Below are positions 54,512-63,410 of a stretch of 64,000 nucleotides of DNA, piece by piece. Position numbers and translations under genes: made by a program. The stretch covers positions 558,001-622,000 of the forward strand of contig NZ_CP139781.1 of assembly GCF_019679435.2 (NCBI RefSeq), given 5' to 3'. A model generated the notes under the pieces. It made no database searches and was not told the origin of the DNA. It saw only the letters and a list, made by a program, of their open reading frames with translations. The stretch comes from Actomonas aquatica (GTDB lineage Bacteria; Verrucomicrobiota; Verrucomicrobiia; Opitutales; Opitutaceae). The stretch's first letter is position 1; the number at the start of each line of letters is the position of its first letter.

Positions 54512-55402
54512 ATGAACCTCACTCGTCGCTACTTTCTCACTACATCCGCCACCGCGCTCGCCGCGGCCGCCCTCGCGCCCCGCCTGCTCGCCGCACCGTC
54601 CGCATTGCCGCGCTTTCCCGTCGCGGTCTGCGACTGGATGATTCTCAAACGCCAAAAACTGGGCGCCTTCAAACGCACATCCGAGATCGGCGCCGATGGT
54701 CTGGAGCTCGACATGGGCGGACTCGGTGACCGGCCCACCTTTGACAACAAGCTGCTCGACCCCGCCGCCCGCGAACAATTCCTCGCCGAGGCCGCCAAAT
54801 ACGACCTTCGCCTCAGCTCCATCGCCATGTCCGGCTTCTACGCGCAGTCGTTCGCCGAGCGCGATGGCATCGAGCGTGTGGTCGAGGATACCATCACCAC
54901 CACCGTGGCGATGGGCGTGAGGACCATCTTCCTGCCGCTCGGAGTGCGCAGCGATCTCGTGGCCCATCCGGAGCTGCGCCCCGCCGTCGTCGCCCGACTC
55001 AAGGCCGCCGGCCAGCGCGCTGCCGACGCCGGTGTGGTGATCGGCATCGAAAGCGCCTACGACGCCGCCGGCGAGTTGGCCCTGCTGCAGGACATCGATT
55101 CCCCGGCCGTTAAGAGTTATTTCAACTTCGCCAACGCCCTCCAAAACGACCGCGACCTGCACGCCGAACTCCGCACTCTCGGTGCCGCCAACATCTGCCA
55201 GATCCACGCCAGCAACAAGGATGTGCACTGGTTGGAGAACGACCCGCAGATCGATCTACCGGCGGTGAAGGCGACCCTCGACGACATGGGCTGGCACGGT
55301 TGGTTGGTGATCGAACGCTCCCGCGATGCCAGCAACACCCGCGACGTCGTCGGCAACTACGGCGCCAACACCCGCTACCTGAAAAAGGTGTTTCAGTCCT
55401 GA
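54512..55402 (+). CDS. Tat-exported sugar phosphate isomerase/epimerase-like TIM-barrel protein
   Basis: 296 residues. The N-terminus MNLTRRYFLTTSATALAAAALA has a twin-arginine signal. The barrel has FKRTSEIGADGLELDMGGLG, IFLPLGVRSDL, VVIGIESAYDAAGELALL, NICQIHASNKD and HGWLVIERSRD, matching the AP-endonuclease-2-like isomerase group with metal-binding Glu and His. Members act on sugars such as xylose, tagatose or inositol derivatives. Its 3' end (55362-55402) is duplicated beyond the rhuM island. Confidence 0.82.
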   Translation: MNLTRRYFLTTSATALAAAALAPRLLAAPSALPRFPVAVCDWMILKRQKLGAFKRTSEIGADGLELDMGGLGDRPTFDNKLLDPAAREQFLAEAAKYDLRLSSIAMSGFYAQSFAERDGIERVVEDTITTTVAMGVRTIFLPLGVRSDLVAHPELRPAVVARLKAAGQRAADAGVVIGIESAYDAAGELALLQDIDSPAVKSYFNFANALQNDRDLHAELRTLGAANICQIHASNKDVHWLENDPQIDLPAVKATLDDMGWHGWLVIERSRDASNTRDVVGNYGANTRYLKKVFQS

Positions 55403-55425
55403 GCACCGGCTGGGTGCAGCAGCTC

Positions 55426-55495
55426 ACGGAAGGTAGCGAAGCGAACGAAGCCCTAGGACCCGCTCTCGTTCTTTGTTCCCTTTGTTGCCTTCCGT
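55426..55495. repeat. Intergenic inverted repeat ACGGAAGG...CCTTCCGT
   Basis: The left arm 55426-55450 and right arm 55471-55495 are inverted copies agreeing at 20 of 25 bases. It is the first element after the TIM-barrel gene and precedes the rhuM promoter region. Confidence 0.5.
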
Positions 55496-55614
55496 AAAAC
55501 GAGCCGGAGTGGCGGTCTGGCTTCTCCTCCCCGCGCTTTCAGCCCCGGGAAAGGCCAGACAACCGTTCGACATTTCCGCAGAGTTCAAATTTCAATCGGA
55601 AAGGAGACGATGCC

Positions 55615-56649
55615 ATGAAGAACCAACCCGAACCGGATTCAGACCTGATCCTCTATCTGACAGAGGATGGGCGGACGCGGCTGCAAGTGCGGCTGGCTGG
55701 TGAGACGGTCTGGCTTTCACTCAATCAGATGGCGGACCTGTTCCAGCGGGACAAATCGGTCATTTCCCGTCATATCAAAAATGTCTTTCAGGAGGGGGAG
55801 CTGGTCCGGGATTCAGTTGTTGCAGAATCTGCAACAACTGCGGCCGACGGGAAGACCTACCAGGTCGAGTTCTACAACTTGGACGTCATTATTTCGGTGG
55901 GCTACCGGGTGAAATCGCGAAGGGGCACGCAGTTCCGTATCTGGGCCACCCAACGGCTGCGGGAATACATCGTGAAGGGCTTCGCGATGGACGACGAACG
56001 GCTCAAAAATCCGCCAGGCAAGGGGAACATCGATTATTTCGATGAGTTGCTGGAGCGGATCCGGGACATTCGCGCCAGCGAGCGAAGGGTCTATCTGCGG
56101 GTGCGGGAAATTCTCGCTCTCGCGGCGGACTACGAGCCCACGGAGCCGGACACACAGGTGTTTTTCCAAACCATCCAAAACAAGCTGCACTATGCCGCGA
56201 CCGGAAAGACGGCTGCTGAGTTAATCGCGGAACGGGCGGATTCATCCCAGCCCAATATGGGGCTGATGGCGTGGCGCACCGGCGTGGTGCGGAAGGCGGA
56301 TGTGACTATCGCCAAGAACTATCTGCGCGAGGACGAGATCGAGGAGCTGAACCGAATCGTCGTGATGTTCCTGGATTTCGCGGAGGATCAGGCCCGGCGC
56401 AAGAAGCAGATTTTTCTGCAAAATTGGATCACCCGGCTCCATGATTTCCTGAATCTTAATGAACGTGCCATTCTGCCCGATGCCGGGAAAATAAAACGCG
56501 AGCAGGCTCACCGACTGGCCGAGGAGGAATACGAGCGTTTCGCCGCCCGCCGTCGCGAGGAGTTGGAAGCACAGGGGGAAGCGGATTTGCTCGAACTGCT
56601 CGATGCCGAGGTAAAGAAGCTGCCGAAACCCAAAAAGCCCAAACCATGA
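55615..56649 (+). CDS. rhuM: RhuM-family protein
   Basis: 344 residues. The N-terminal part has VWLSLNQMADLFQRDKSVISRHI, ATTAADGKTYQVEFYNLDVIISVGYRVKS and GTQFRIWATQRLREYIVKGFAMDDERL, the RhuM (virulence RhuM) signature. The C-terminal half is helical and ends with a Lys/Pro tail. Its role is unknown; RhuM genes are often inserted in type I restriction loci and islands. A perfect AAGGAG 9 bases before the ATG and lower GC than the neighbours suggest transfer. Its stop overlaps the start of the hsdR remnant (ATGA). Confidence 0.9.
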   Translation: MKNQPEPDSDLILYLTEDGRTRLQVRLAGETVWLSLNQMADLFQRDKSVISRHIKNVFQEGELVRDSVVAESATTAADGKTYQVEFYNLDVIISVGYRVKSRRGTQFRIWATQRLREYIVKGFAMDDERLKNPPGKGNIDYFDELLERIRDIRASERRVYLRVREILALAADYEPTEPDTQVFFQTIQNKLHYAATGKTAAELIAERADSSQPNMGLMAWRTGVVRKADVTIAKNYLREDEIEELNRIVVMFLDFAEDQARRKKQIFLQNWITRLHDFLNLNERAILPDAGKIKREQAHRLAEEEYERFAARRREELEAQGEADLLELLDAEVKKLPKPKKPKP

Positions 56650-56716
56650 GCATCGACGAATCCATCGTCTAATGTGCCGACCTCGTATGGTTCGGGCGCT
56701 TGCGCGAGGCCATCCA
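56646..56716 (+). pseudogene. Remnant of type I restriction subunit gene hsdR
   Basis: An ATG overlapping the rhuM stop opens MSIDESIV, followed by an in-frame TAA (56670-56672) and then CADLVWFGRLREAIQ in the same frame. HsdR proteins begin MSIDESIVE-x-AALxWxxxLG and, about 40 residues later, have RLRxAIxRLNP. The stub keeps both ends of this block, but the middle is deleted and the Glu codon is a stop. It ends where the second copy of the TIM-barrel repeat begins. Confidence 0.6.
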
Positions 56717-56758
56717 GCGCCAATACCCGTTACCTGAAAAAGGTTCTTCAGACCTGAA

Positions 56759-58480
56759 TCACCAGCCGCGCGCCTGCAGCCATGCGATCATCGCGTCGGT
56801 CCAGGCCGCATCGTGGAGGTCCCACTCCACCACGGAATGGGGGGCACCGGGAATCACCTGCACGTCGCAGGTGCCGCCCAGCTCCCGCACCCGCGCGGCA
56901 AACGCGTCCGTCTGTGTCATGGGCACCGTCTTGTCGCTTTCCCCGTGCAGGATCAGCACCGGTGGCGGCGCCGTCTCGAGGCGGAACAGCGGCGACGTCT
57001 CGCGCAGGCGCGGCAACACCGCGTCCCGCAACTCAGCATCGATGTCGAGAAACGCCTGCAGCGAGATACTCGGTCCGCCACGGCGCTCACTGTCGGCCAC
57101 AAAATCGGTCACTGGCGCCATCCCGATCATCGCCTGCACCCCGCGCCCCGCGGTCTGTTCGGCCATCGCGGCCATGAAGGCCAGTTGCCCGCCCGCCGAG
57201 TGCCCAAAAATCGCCACCCGGTCGGGATCACCGCCGTAGGCGCCGATGTGGGTCTGCACCCAACGAATCGCCGCCCGCACATCCTCCTCCGGTGCCGGCC
57301 AGCGCACCTCCGGCGCCAGATGGTAGTTGATCGACACCCACAGCATCCCGTGGGCTGTGAGCGGCGCAAACAACGGATCAATATCACGGGTCTTGTCGCC
57401 GCCCATCCACCCGCCGCCGTGCACGATCAGCGCCACCGGAAACGGGCCGTCACCGGCCGGCACCGCGATATCGAGCAACAACGCCGCGGCGTCCGCATCG
57501 CCGTAAACGACATCGCGCACGAAGCGCGCCGGCGGCACATCGATCAGCACCGGATTCCACGCATCCTCGCCGGCCAACACGGCCGGTGCGTTCCACGCCA
57601 GCGATTGGATTTTGGTCACCGGTTTGGCCCACCGCACCCGTTGCGCTGAGGTCGCTCCGGCGCCGCGGCTGTTGAACTCCATGCATCGCAGCGCTGCCGT
57701 ATCCAGATTCTCCACACCGAGGCGCCAACCCGCCGGAGCCACCGCGGCGCCGAGATTGGTGTTCAGCCAAGCCACTGCGGCCGTCGCGCTGCGCGCTTCG
57801 CCCAGCCATACGGTGCTGCCTGCCGGCGCCGACACTCGGCAATTGGCCAATACCAGCCCGTAGTCCAGCGCGGCCGGTGTCGCCGCGACCGTCGCTGCGC
57901 CGGACTCGCCGCGCAGCCGCAAATGGCATCGCTCCAAAAACGCCGTGGCCGCATCCGTGGTCACCACCGCGTCCGTCGCTTCCAGAAAACTGTCCTCGAA
58001 GAACGCGCGACCGCCCTCCAGTTCCGCCGCACGATCCGCTCCCACGACGCGACAGCGCCGAAGCACGTTGCGTCCGCCCTGCAACTTCAGCCCGGTCGCG
58101 GTGGTATGCTCAAGCGTCAGTCCCTCCAACCACACTTCGCCGTGCTCCACGAGCAGTGCGGCTGATCCCGTTTCCGCACGAATGACCACCGCCTCCCGGC
58201 CAGCCCCCATCAGGTGAATCGGCGACGTGCCCGCGGGAATGGTCAACGCCTCGGCATAGGTCCCCGCCGCCAGGTGAATCTGCCACCAGTCCGCAGTCTC
58301 CGCCGCGGACGGAGCCGCGTCGATCGCCGCCTGCACGGTCAAAAAGTCTCCGGATCCATCCGCCGCCACGTGGACCGCCGCATGTGCCGGGATTACCCAC
58401 AGCGAAACCAGCAGCCCAACGCGTCCGCAGCCGCCGATCATGAGCCGCCACACCGACAAGCATCGAAAGTTCATCTTCAT
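56759..58480 (-). CDS. Fusion of a pectinesterase-like beta-helix and an alpha/beta-hydrolase esterase
   Basis: 573 residues from the ATG at 58480, with a signal peptide ending PAHA (about residue 34). The N-terminal half (about 35-260) resembles CE8 pectin methylesterase: VHVAADGSGDFLTVQAAIDAAP and LRRCRVVGADRAAELEGGR. The CE8 catalytic Gln-Asp (normally GYQDT) is replaced by GADRA, so this domain may only bind pectin. The C-terminal half has HGGGWMGGDK, GHSAGGQLA (nucleophile Ser), HGESDKTVP and GAPHSV, an intact esterase triad. Likely a secreted pectin or xylan deacetylase. It is divergent from the MFS gene at 58904. Confidence 0.8.
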   Translation of the reverse strand: MKMNFRCLSVWRLMIGGCGRVGLLVSLWVIPAHAAVHVAADGSGDFLTVQAAIDAAPSAAETADWWQIHLAAGTYAEALTIPAGTSPIHLMGAGREAVVIRAETGSAALLVEHGEVWLEGLTLEHTTATGLKLQGGRNVLRRCRVVGADRAAELEGGRAFFEDSFLEATDAVVTTDAATAFLERCHLRLRGESGAATVAATPAALDYGLVLANCRVSAPAGSTVWLGEARSATAAVAWLNTNLGAAVAPAGWRLGVENLDTAALRCMEFNSRGAGATSAQRVRWAKPVTKIQSLAWNAPAVLAGEDAWNPVLIDVPPARFVRDVVYGDADAAALLLDIAVPAGDGPFPVALIVHGGGWMGGDKTRDIDPLFAPLTAHGMLWVSINYHLAPEVRWPAPEEDVRAAIRWVQTHIGAYGGDPDRVAIFGHSAGGQLAFMAAMAEQTAGRGVQAMIGMAPVTDFVADSERRGGPSISLQAFLDIDAELRDAVLPRLRETSPLFRLETAPPPVLILHGESDKTVPMTQTDAFAARVRELGGTCDVQVIPGAPHSVVEWDLHDAAWTDAMIAWLQARGW

Positions 58481-58580
58481 AAGAAAGCAGGCGGAGGGTG
58501 TGCTCGCCGACGCCCCATGGCGATCCTGTGTCTGCGCTCGGTGTTGAGCAGGTCCCCGACAACGTGGCTTTTCTCCGAGA

Positions 58581-58705
58581 GGTGGACGCGGACGTCCCGG
58601 CCGCGTCGCGCCCTGCCTCTCGGCTTCTCGCCCAGCCCCTGGCCTGGCTACGCTCGGCTCGGCACCGTCAGCCTGCGAGACGTCGCCCGGAGGTCGACGT
58701 CCACC
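58581..58705. repeat. Pair of inverted REP-like palindromes in the esterase/MFS gap
   Basis: The left unit 58581-58607 is GGTG then GACGCGG, loop ACGTCCCGG and CCGCGTC. The right unit 58679-58705, read on the minus strand, is GGTG then GACGTCG, loop ACCTCCGGG and CGACGTC. It lies in the 423-base gap 58481-58903. Apart from it I see no gene or clear promoter in that gap. Confidence 0.6.
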
Positions 58706-58903
58706 TTTCCTGTGAGACGCCTGTTCCATGTTTTCCGTCTCGCCCTCCCTTCTCGGCGCTTCCCTTTCGCCTAAATCAGTCAACGATGAGACTGCGGGGT
58801 GGTTTTGCGCGGCCGCCGCCCCTCGGCACGCTGCGTTCACCCCACTTGGCTCGCCCCGTTCGCCCCTTCCCCTTGGGCTCAATCGCCGCCTCTCCCCTTG
58901 CCT

Positions 58904-60274
58904 GTGACCTCCGCCTCCTCCTCGCCCGCCGACCGCCCTCCTGCACACTTTCGTTGGAGCATCTGCGGTCTCCTTTTCCTCTCCATCGTCGTCAACTATG
59001 TGCACCGATTGACGATCGGCATCCTCAAGGATCCCCTCAGTCAGCAGCTCGGCTGGAGTGAAACCGACTACGGCCAGATCGCCGCCGCGTTCTCCTTCGC
59101 TTACGCCTTCGGTTATCTGTTTGGCGGTCGGCTGCTGGATCGTTGGGGCGTAAAGCGGGGGCTGCCCGTCTTCGTGCTCGCGTGGAGTCTCGCGGCCACG
59201 GCGCACGGTCTCATCGCGTTGCTCGATCCCAGCGCGCGCGTTTCCTTCAACTACCCGTGGTTTTCGTGGGCCGAAAAGGGTCTCGTCTGGTCCACCTTCG
59301 GGGTGCCGCTGACGGTGTTTGGTTTCATCTCGGCCCGCATCGCCCTCGGTCTCACGCAGGGCGGTAATTTCCCCGGCGCGGTCAAGGCGGTCGCCGAGTG
59401 GTTTCCGGTTCGCGAGCGCGCGCTCGCCACCGGTCTTTTCAACGTCGGTAGCAACGTCGGCGCCGTCCTCTGCCCCTTGCTCGTGCAATGGATGTTTGTG
59501 CGCTGGGGATGGGCCGCGACGTTTTATGTGACCGGTCTCACTGGCTTCATCTGGGTCGTGCTTTGGTGGTGGCTCTACGAAGCGCCGGCGCGCCACCCGC
59601 GCCTGAGCGCCGCCGAACGCACTTACATTCTCGACGGCCAGCCGGCCGTGGAGGAGCCGAAGGTCAGCGTGCCGTGGCGCCGCCTCCTGCGCGAGCGCGC
59701 GGTTTGGGCTTACGTGCTCGCCAGCATCTTCGCCGGACCGGCCTGGGGCTTCTACCAATTCTTCCTGCCGGATTTTTTGAAAAAAACCTTCGCCTTCGAT
59801 CTCGCGGCGACCGCGCGCTGGACGGCGTTCTTTTTCTTCCTCGCGGCGATTGGTGGAGTGCTTGGCGGTTGGTTTGCCGGTAAACTGCTCGCCCGCGGTT
59901 GGGCTGTCGCCAAGGCCCGCAAGACCGCCTTGCTCGCCTGCGCCCTGGCGGTGTTGCCCGTCGGCCTGGCGCCCTTTGCGGGGTCGCCTTTGCTGGCTGT
60001 GCTCATCGTGGGGCTCGCGGGCTCCGCTCACCAGGGTTGGTCTGCCAATCTGTTCAGCCTCGTGTCGGACACGATGCCGCGCCACGCGATCAGCTCGGTG
60101 GTGGGGCTTGGCGGTTTTGTGGCCTACTTCACCGGCGGATTCGTGAATGGGTTCACCGGACTCATTCTGGAGAGGACGGGCAGCTATGTTCCCGTTTTCG
60201 CCTACTTCTCCGGCATGTATCTGCTCTCCCTCTTGTTGGTGCACCTGCTGGTCCCACGCATCGACCGCGCCTGA
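58904..60274 (+). CDS. MFS transporter, hexuronate (ExuT/ACS-like) type
   Basis: 456 residues from a GTG at 58904 (the frame is open further upstream). Helix 1 has LFLSIVVNYVHRLTIGILKDPLSQQLGWSETDYGQI, close to the anion:cation symporter pattern. Other family blocks are GFISARIALGLTQGGNFPGAVKAVAEWFPVRERALATGLFNVGSNVGA. These proteins import galacturonate and glucuronate with protons. With GH28 and GH43 downstream on the same strand, galacturonate import is the natural reading. The gap to GH43 is 24 bases. Confidence 0.87.
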   Translation: MTSASSSPADRPPAHFRWSICGLLFLSIVVNYVHRLTIGILKDPLSQQLGWSETDYGQIAAAFSFAYAFGYLFGGRLLDRWGVKRGLPVFVLAWSLAATAHGLIALLDPSARVSFNYPWFSWAEKGLVWSTFGVPLTVFGFISARIALGLTQGGNFPGAVKAVAEWFPVRERALATGLFNVGSNVGAVLCPLLVQWMFVRWGWAATFYVTGLTGFIWVVLWWWLYEAPARHPRLSAAERTYILDGQPAVEEPKVSVPWRRLLRERAVWAYVLASIFAGPAWGFYQFFLPDFLKKTFAFDLAATARWTAFFFFLAAIGGVLGGWFAGKLLARGWAVAKARKTALLACALAVLPVGLAPFAGSPLLAVLIVGLAGSAHQGWSANLFSLVSDTMPRHAISSVVGLGGFVAYFTGGFVNGFTGLILERTGSYVPVFAYFSGMYLLSLLLVHLLVPRIDRA

Positions 60275-60298
60275 GTTAATTTTTCCGTCTCCCCCTCC

Positions 60299-61909
60299 AT
60301 GCCGACCGGCTCTTTTTCCTCGCCCGCCCTGCTCGACGACTCCGCGCCTTGGAGCCCTGATCTCGGTGACGGCACTTACCGCAATCCGGTGCTCTACGCC
60401 GATTATTCGGATCCCGACGCCATTCGGGTGGGTGACGATTTTTACCTGATCGCGTCGAGTTTCTCCGCGGTGCCCGGTCTCCCGGTGCTGCACTCCCGCG
60501 ACCTCGTCAACTGGCGTCTGCTTGGCCATGCGCTGCCGCGTCTGGTGCCGGAAGCGCACTTTGCAACCCCTCGCCATGGCGGCGGCGTCTGGGCGCCGTC
60601 CCTGCGCCACCACGACGGACGTTTCTGGATCTTTTACCCCGACCCCGACTTTGGCCTCTATTGCTTGACGGCCACCGACGCCGCCGGTCCGTGGAGTGAA
60701 CCGCACCTGGTTGTGCGCGGTTCCGGCCTCATCGACCCGTGCCCCCTGTGGGCCGACGATGGTCAACTCTACCTGATTCACGGCTGGGCCAAGAGCCGTT
60801 CCGGCATCTGCAACGTGCTCACGCTGCTGCGGCTCAGTGCGGACGGGCGCCGGGTTGAAGAGGATTGTGGCGTGGTGATCGACGGTGAACAGGTGGCTCA
60901 TCCGGGCTTTCACACGCTGGAGGGCCCGAAGCTCTACCAGCGCCACGGCTGGACCTACGTTTTTGCGCCGGCAGGCGGGGTGTCCGTCGGCTGGCAATCC
61001 GTCTTCCGCGCTCGGGATCCGCGCGGCCCCTACGAACACCGGGTGGTGCTCCACCAAGGCACGACGACGGTCAATGGCCCGCATCAGGGTGCGCTCGTCG
61101 ATACGCCGGCCGGTGACTTTTGGTTCCTGCATTTTCAGGACTGCGATGCCTACGGTCGGGTGGTGCATCTGCAGCCGGTGAATTGGGTCGACGACTGGCC
61201 CATGATGGGGGCGCTGCCCACCGATGCGTCCGCTCCGGGTGAGCCGGTGCTCGTCCATGCGAAACCGATCCCGGGGGCCGCGCCGGTGGTTCCGCCCACC
61301 AGCGACGATTTCAGCGCCGCGACTCTCGGGCTCCAATGGCAGTGGCAGGGCAATGCGCAGCCGGAGTGGTATGCACTCACCACGCGTCCGGGGGCCCTCC
61401 GCCTCTTCGCCCAAACCGAGCCGTATCCAGAAAACCTCTACCTCGCGCCGCACCTGCTCCTGCAGAAATTTCCCGCGCCGGCCTTCACCGTCACCGTGCG
61501 CTGTGAGATTGCGGCTGCGGCCGCCGCGCCTGGCCTCTCCGCCGGTCTCATCATCTTTGGTTATGACTACGCCTGGGTCGGCCTGCGCCAGACCGCCGAT
61601 GGACTCGTGTTCTGCCATGCGCGCAACCTCGATGCCGTCGAAGGCCAAGCACAGGCCTTGGAGGTGCTCAGCCCCGTCCCGGCCCAATCGGGATGGTTGC
61701 GCGTCACGGTCGCGGCCGACGCCGTCTGCCATTTCAGCACCAGCACTGACGGCCAGACCTTTACGCCCGTCGGCGCCGCCTTCACGGCGCGCTGCGGCAA
61801 ATGGGTGGGCGCCAAGGTGGGCCTTTTCGCCTCCCAAACGGCCGCGCCGGCGATGGTGGCCGCCGCCCCGACCGCGGTCGATTTTCTGGACTTCACCGTC
61901 ACCCCCTAA
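60299..61909 (+). CDS. GH43 family glycoside hydrolase with C-terminal beta-sandwich
   Basis: 536 residues without a clear signal peptide. The five-blade propeller starts YRNPVLYADYSDPDAIRVGDDFYL (catalytic base Asp), with LIDPCPLWADDGQLYLIHGWA (pKa-modulating Asp) and FHTLEGPKLYQRHGW (acid Glu), so the triad is complete. A C-terminal concanavalin-like domain (about 340-536) has YLAPHLLLQKFPAPAFTVTVRCEI, as in many arabinofuranosidase or xylosidase members. It should cleave arabinose, xylose or galactose side chains. It lies in tandem with GH28. Confidence 0.9.
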   Translation: MPTGSFSSPALLDDSAPWSPDLGDGTYRNPVLYADYSDPDAIRVGDDFYLIASSFSAVPGLPVLHSRDLVNWRLLGHALPRLVPEAHFATPRHGGGVWAPSLRHHDGRFWIFYPDPDFGLYCLTATDAAGPWSEPHLVVRGSGLIDPCPLWADDGQLYLIHGWAKSRSGICNVLTLLRLSADGRRVEEDCGVVIDGEQVAHPGFHTLEGPKLYQRHGWTYVFAPAGGVSVGWQSVFRARDPRGPYEHRVVLHQGTTTVNGPHQGALVDTPAGDFWFLHFQDCDAYGRVVHLQPVNWVDDWPMMGALPTDASAPGEPVLVHAKPIPGAAPVVPPTSDDFSAATLGLQWQWQGNAQPEWYALTTRPGALRLFAQTEPYPENLYLAPHLLLQKFPAPAFTVTVRCEIAAAAAAPGLSAGLIIFGYDYAWVGLRQTADGLVFCHARNLDAVEGQAQALEVLSPVPAQSGWLRVTVAADAVCHFSTSTDGQTFTPVGAAFTARCGKWVGAKVGLFASQTAAPAMVAAAPTAVDFLDFTVTP

Positions 61910-61926
61910 GCTGCCCAGCCCCTGCC

Positions 61927-63342
61927 ATGACTCCGCTTCGCACCTTGCTGTTTTTGCTGCTGCCGGCCCTCGCCGCGAGCACCTCGTTGTTTGCCACCGA
62001 GCTCGAACCCATTGCGCCGATCGAGGCTCCCTTTCCCATGCCGCAACTGCAGCGTCCGGTGTTTCCCGACCGGGTCGTCGACATCACCGCCCATGGTGCG
62101 GTGCCCGGTGGTGAGGTGAAGAACACCGCCGCTTTCGCCGCCGCCATCGCGGCCTGCGCCGAGGCCGGCGGTGGTCGGGTGCTGGTGCCAGCGGGTCGTT
62201 GGCTCACGGGCCCGATCCACTTGCGCAGCAACATCGAGCTGCACCTCGCCGCCGAGGCCGAAATCATTTTCAGCGATCGTTTCGAGGATTATCTCCCGGT
62301 CGTTCTCGTGCGGGTCGGCGGGGTCGAACTCTACAATTACTCGCCCTTCATCTACGCGCGAGACTGCACCAATGTCGCGATCACCGGCTCCGGCCGACTC
62401 AACGGCAACGCCGAGGCGTGGTTCGATTGGAAGCACAAGGAGACCAAGGAAATCTTCCAACTCGAGCCCCGCGGCATTCCCGTTGAGGAGCGTATCTTCG
62501 GCACCCCGGAGGCCGCGATCCGACCCAACTTTGTGGTGTTCTTCAACTGCACCAACGTCCTGTGGGAGGGCTTCACCATCGGCAGTGGCGCCAATTGGAC
62601 CCTGCACCCGGTCTATTGCGAGAATGTCATCATCCGCCGCGTCAACGTCCTCACCGACGGCCCGAACAACGACGGCATCGATCCCGACTCCTGCCGCAAC
62701 GTGCTCATCGAACACTGTGTCTTTGATACCGGCGACGACTGCGTCGTGCTCAAATCCGGTTACGATCACGACGGCTGGCGCGTCGGGCGCCCGACCGAAA
62801 ATGTCGTCATGCGTTGGTGCTCAAGTCGGCGCGGCCACGGTGGCCTCGTCATCGGCAGTGAGATGTCGGGCAGCGTGCGCAATGTCTACATGCACGACTG
62901 CGAGTTTGAAGGCACCGACCGCGCGCTGCGCATCAAGTCCCGCCGGGGTCGCGGAGGTGTCGTGGAAAATGTCTGGGTCGAGCGTCTGCGGGTCCGCGAC
63001 ATGCAGCACGAGGTGGCCATCCTCAACATGGACTATACCGCCGATCGCAACACGGCGGTGAACCCGCACGCGCCGCTGTTCCGGAACATCCACCTGCGGG
63101 ACATCACGGCCGACGGCGCCCCCATTGCGGTTCGCATCACCGGATTGGAAGACTCGCCCATTGAGCATGTGACCTTCACCGATCTCGACCTGCGCACGAC
63201 CCGCGGCGTCATTGCCCGGCATGCGCGGAAACTCACGTTCACCGACGTGAACTTCACGGTCTCCACCGGACCGGTTTTCGAGTTTGACGACGTGACTGAC
63301 GTCACCGTCGATGGCGCGCCCTACCCGGCCGAAGCCCCCTGA
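61927..63342 (+). CDS. GH28 family polygalacturonase
   Basis: 471 residues with a signal peptide (about 1-23, ending SLFA). The beta-helix has the GH28 residues in order: NNDGIDPDSC (NTD motif), DTGDDCVVLKSG (DD), SRRGHGGLVIGSE (HG) and LRIKSRRGRGG (RIK). All catalytic Asp residues are present. It hydrolyses galacturonan or rhamnogalacturonan chains in the periplasm or outside. It lies 17 bases after GH43 and 68 bases before the LacI gene. Confidence 0.94.
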   Translation: MTPLRTLLFLLLPALAASTSLFATELEPIAPIEAPFPMPQLQRPVFPDRVVDITAHGAVPGGEVKNTAAFAAAIAACAEAGGGRVLVPAGRWLTGPIHLRSNIELHLAAEAEIIFSDRFEDYLPVVLVRVGGVELYNYSPFIYARDCTNVAITGSGRLNGNAEAWFDWKHKETKEIFQLEPRGIPVEERIFGTPEAAIRPNFVVFFNCTNVLWEGFTIGSGANWTLHPVYCENVIIRRVNVLTDGPNNDGIDPDSCRNVLIEHCVFDTGDDCVVLKSGYDHDGWRVGRPTENVVMRWCSSRRGHGGLVIGSEMSGSVRNVYMHDCEFEGTDRALRIKSRRGRGGVVENVWVERLRVRDMQHEVAILNMDYTADRNTAVNPHAPLFRNIHLRDITADGAPIAVRITGLEDSPIEHVTFTDLDLRTTRGVIARHARKLTFTDVNFTVSTGPVFEFDDVTDVTVDGAPYPAEAP

Positions 63343-63410
63343 TTCACCCTCCGGTCCGTCGCCGTGAAATCCACTCGACGGCCGCCCTCCAACGTCCATC
63401 TGCTGTCCCG

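Larger units (their letters stand above)
55362..56757. repeat. 41-base direct repeats flanking the rhuM/hsdR-remnant island
   Basis: Copy 1 (55362-55402) is the 3' end of the TIM-barrel gene, and copy 2 (56717-56757) matches it at 36 of 41 bases. Both would encode ANTRYLKKV-x-Q-x and stop. The 1.31 kb between them has lower GC and a foreign gene. This is how an island inserted at a gene 3' end, or a duplication with later insertion, would look. No integrase is present. Confidence 0.6.

Noticed and set aside
56759..61837. A minus-strand frame open for about 1690 codons
   Set aside because: Only the last 574 codons (58480 down to 56759) show a protein family. The upstream part is antisense to the MFS and GH43 genes, is rich in Arg, Gly, Gln and His, and lacks any domain; it is a by-product of high GC.
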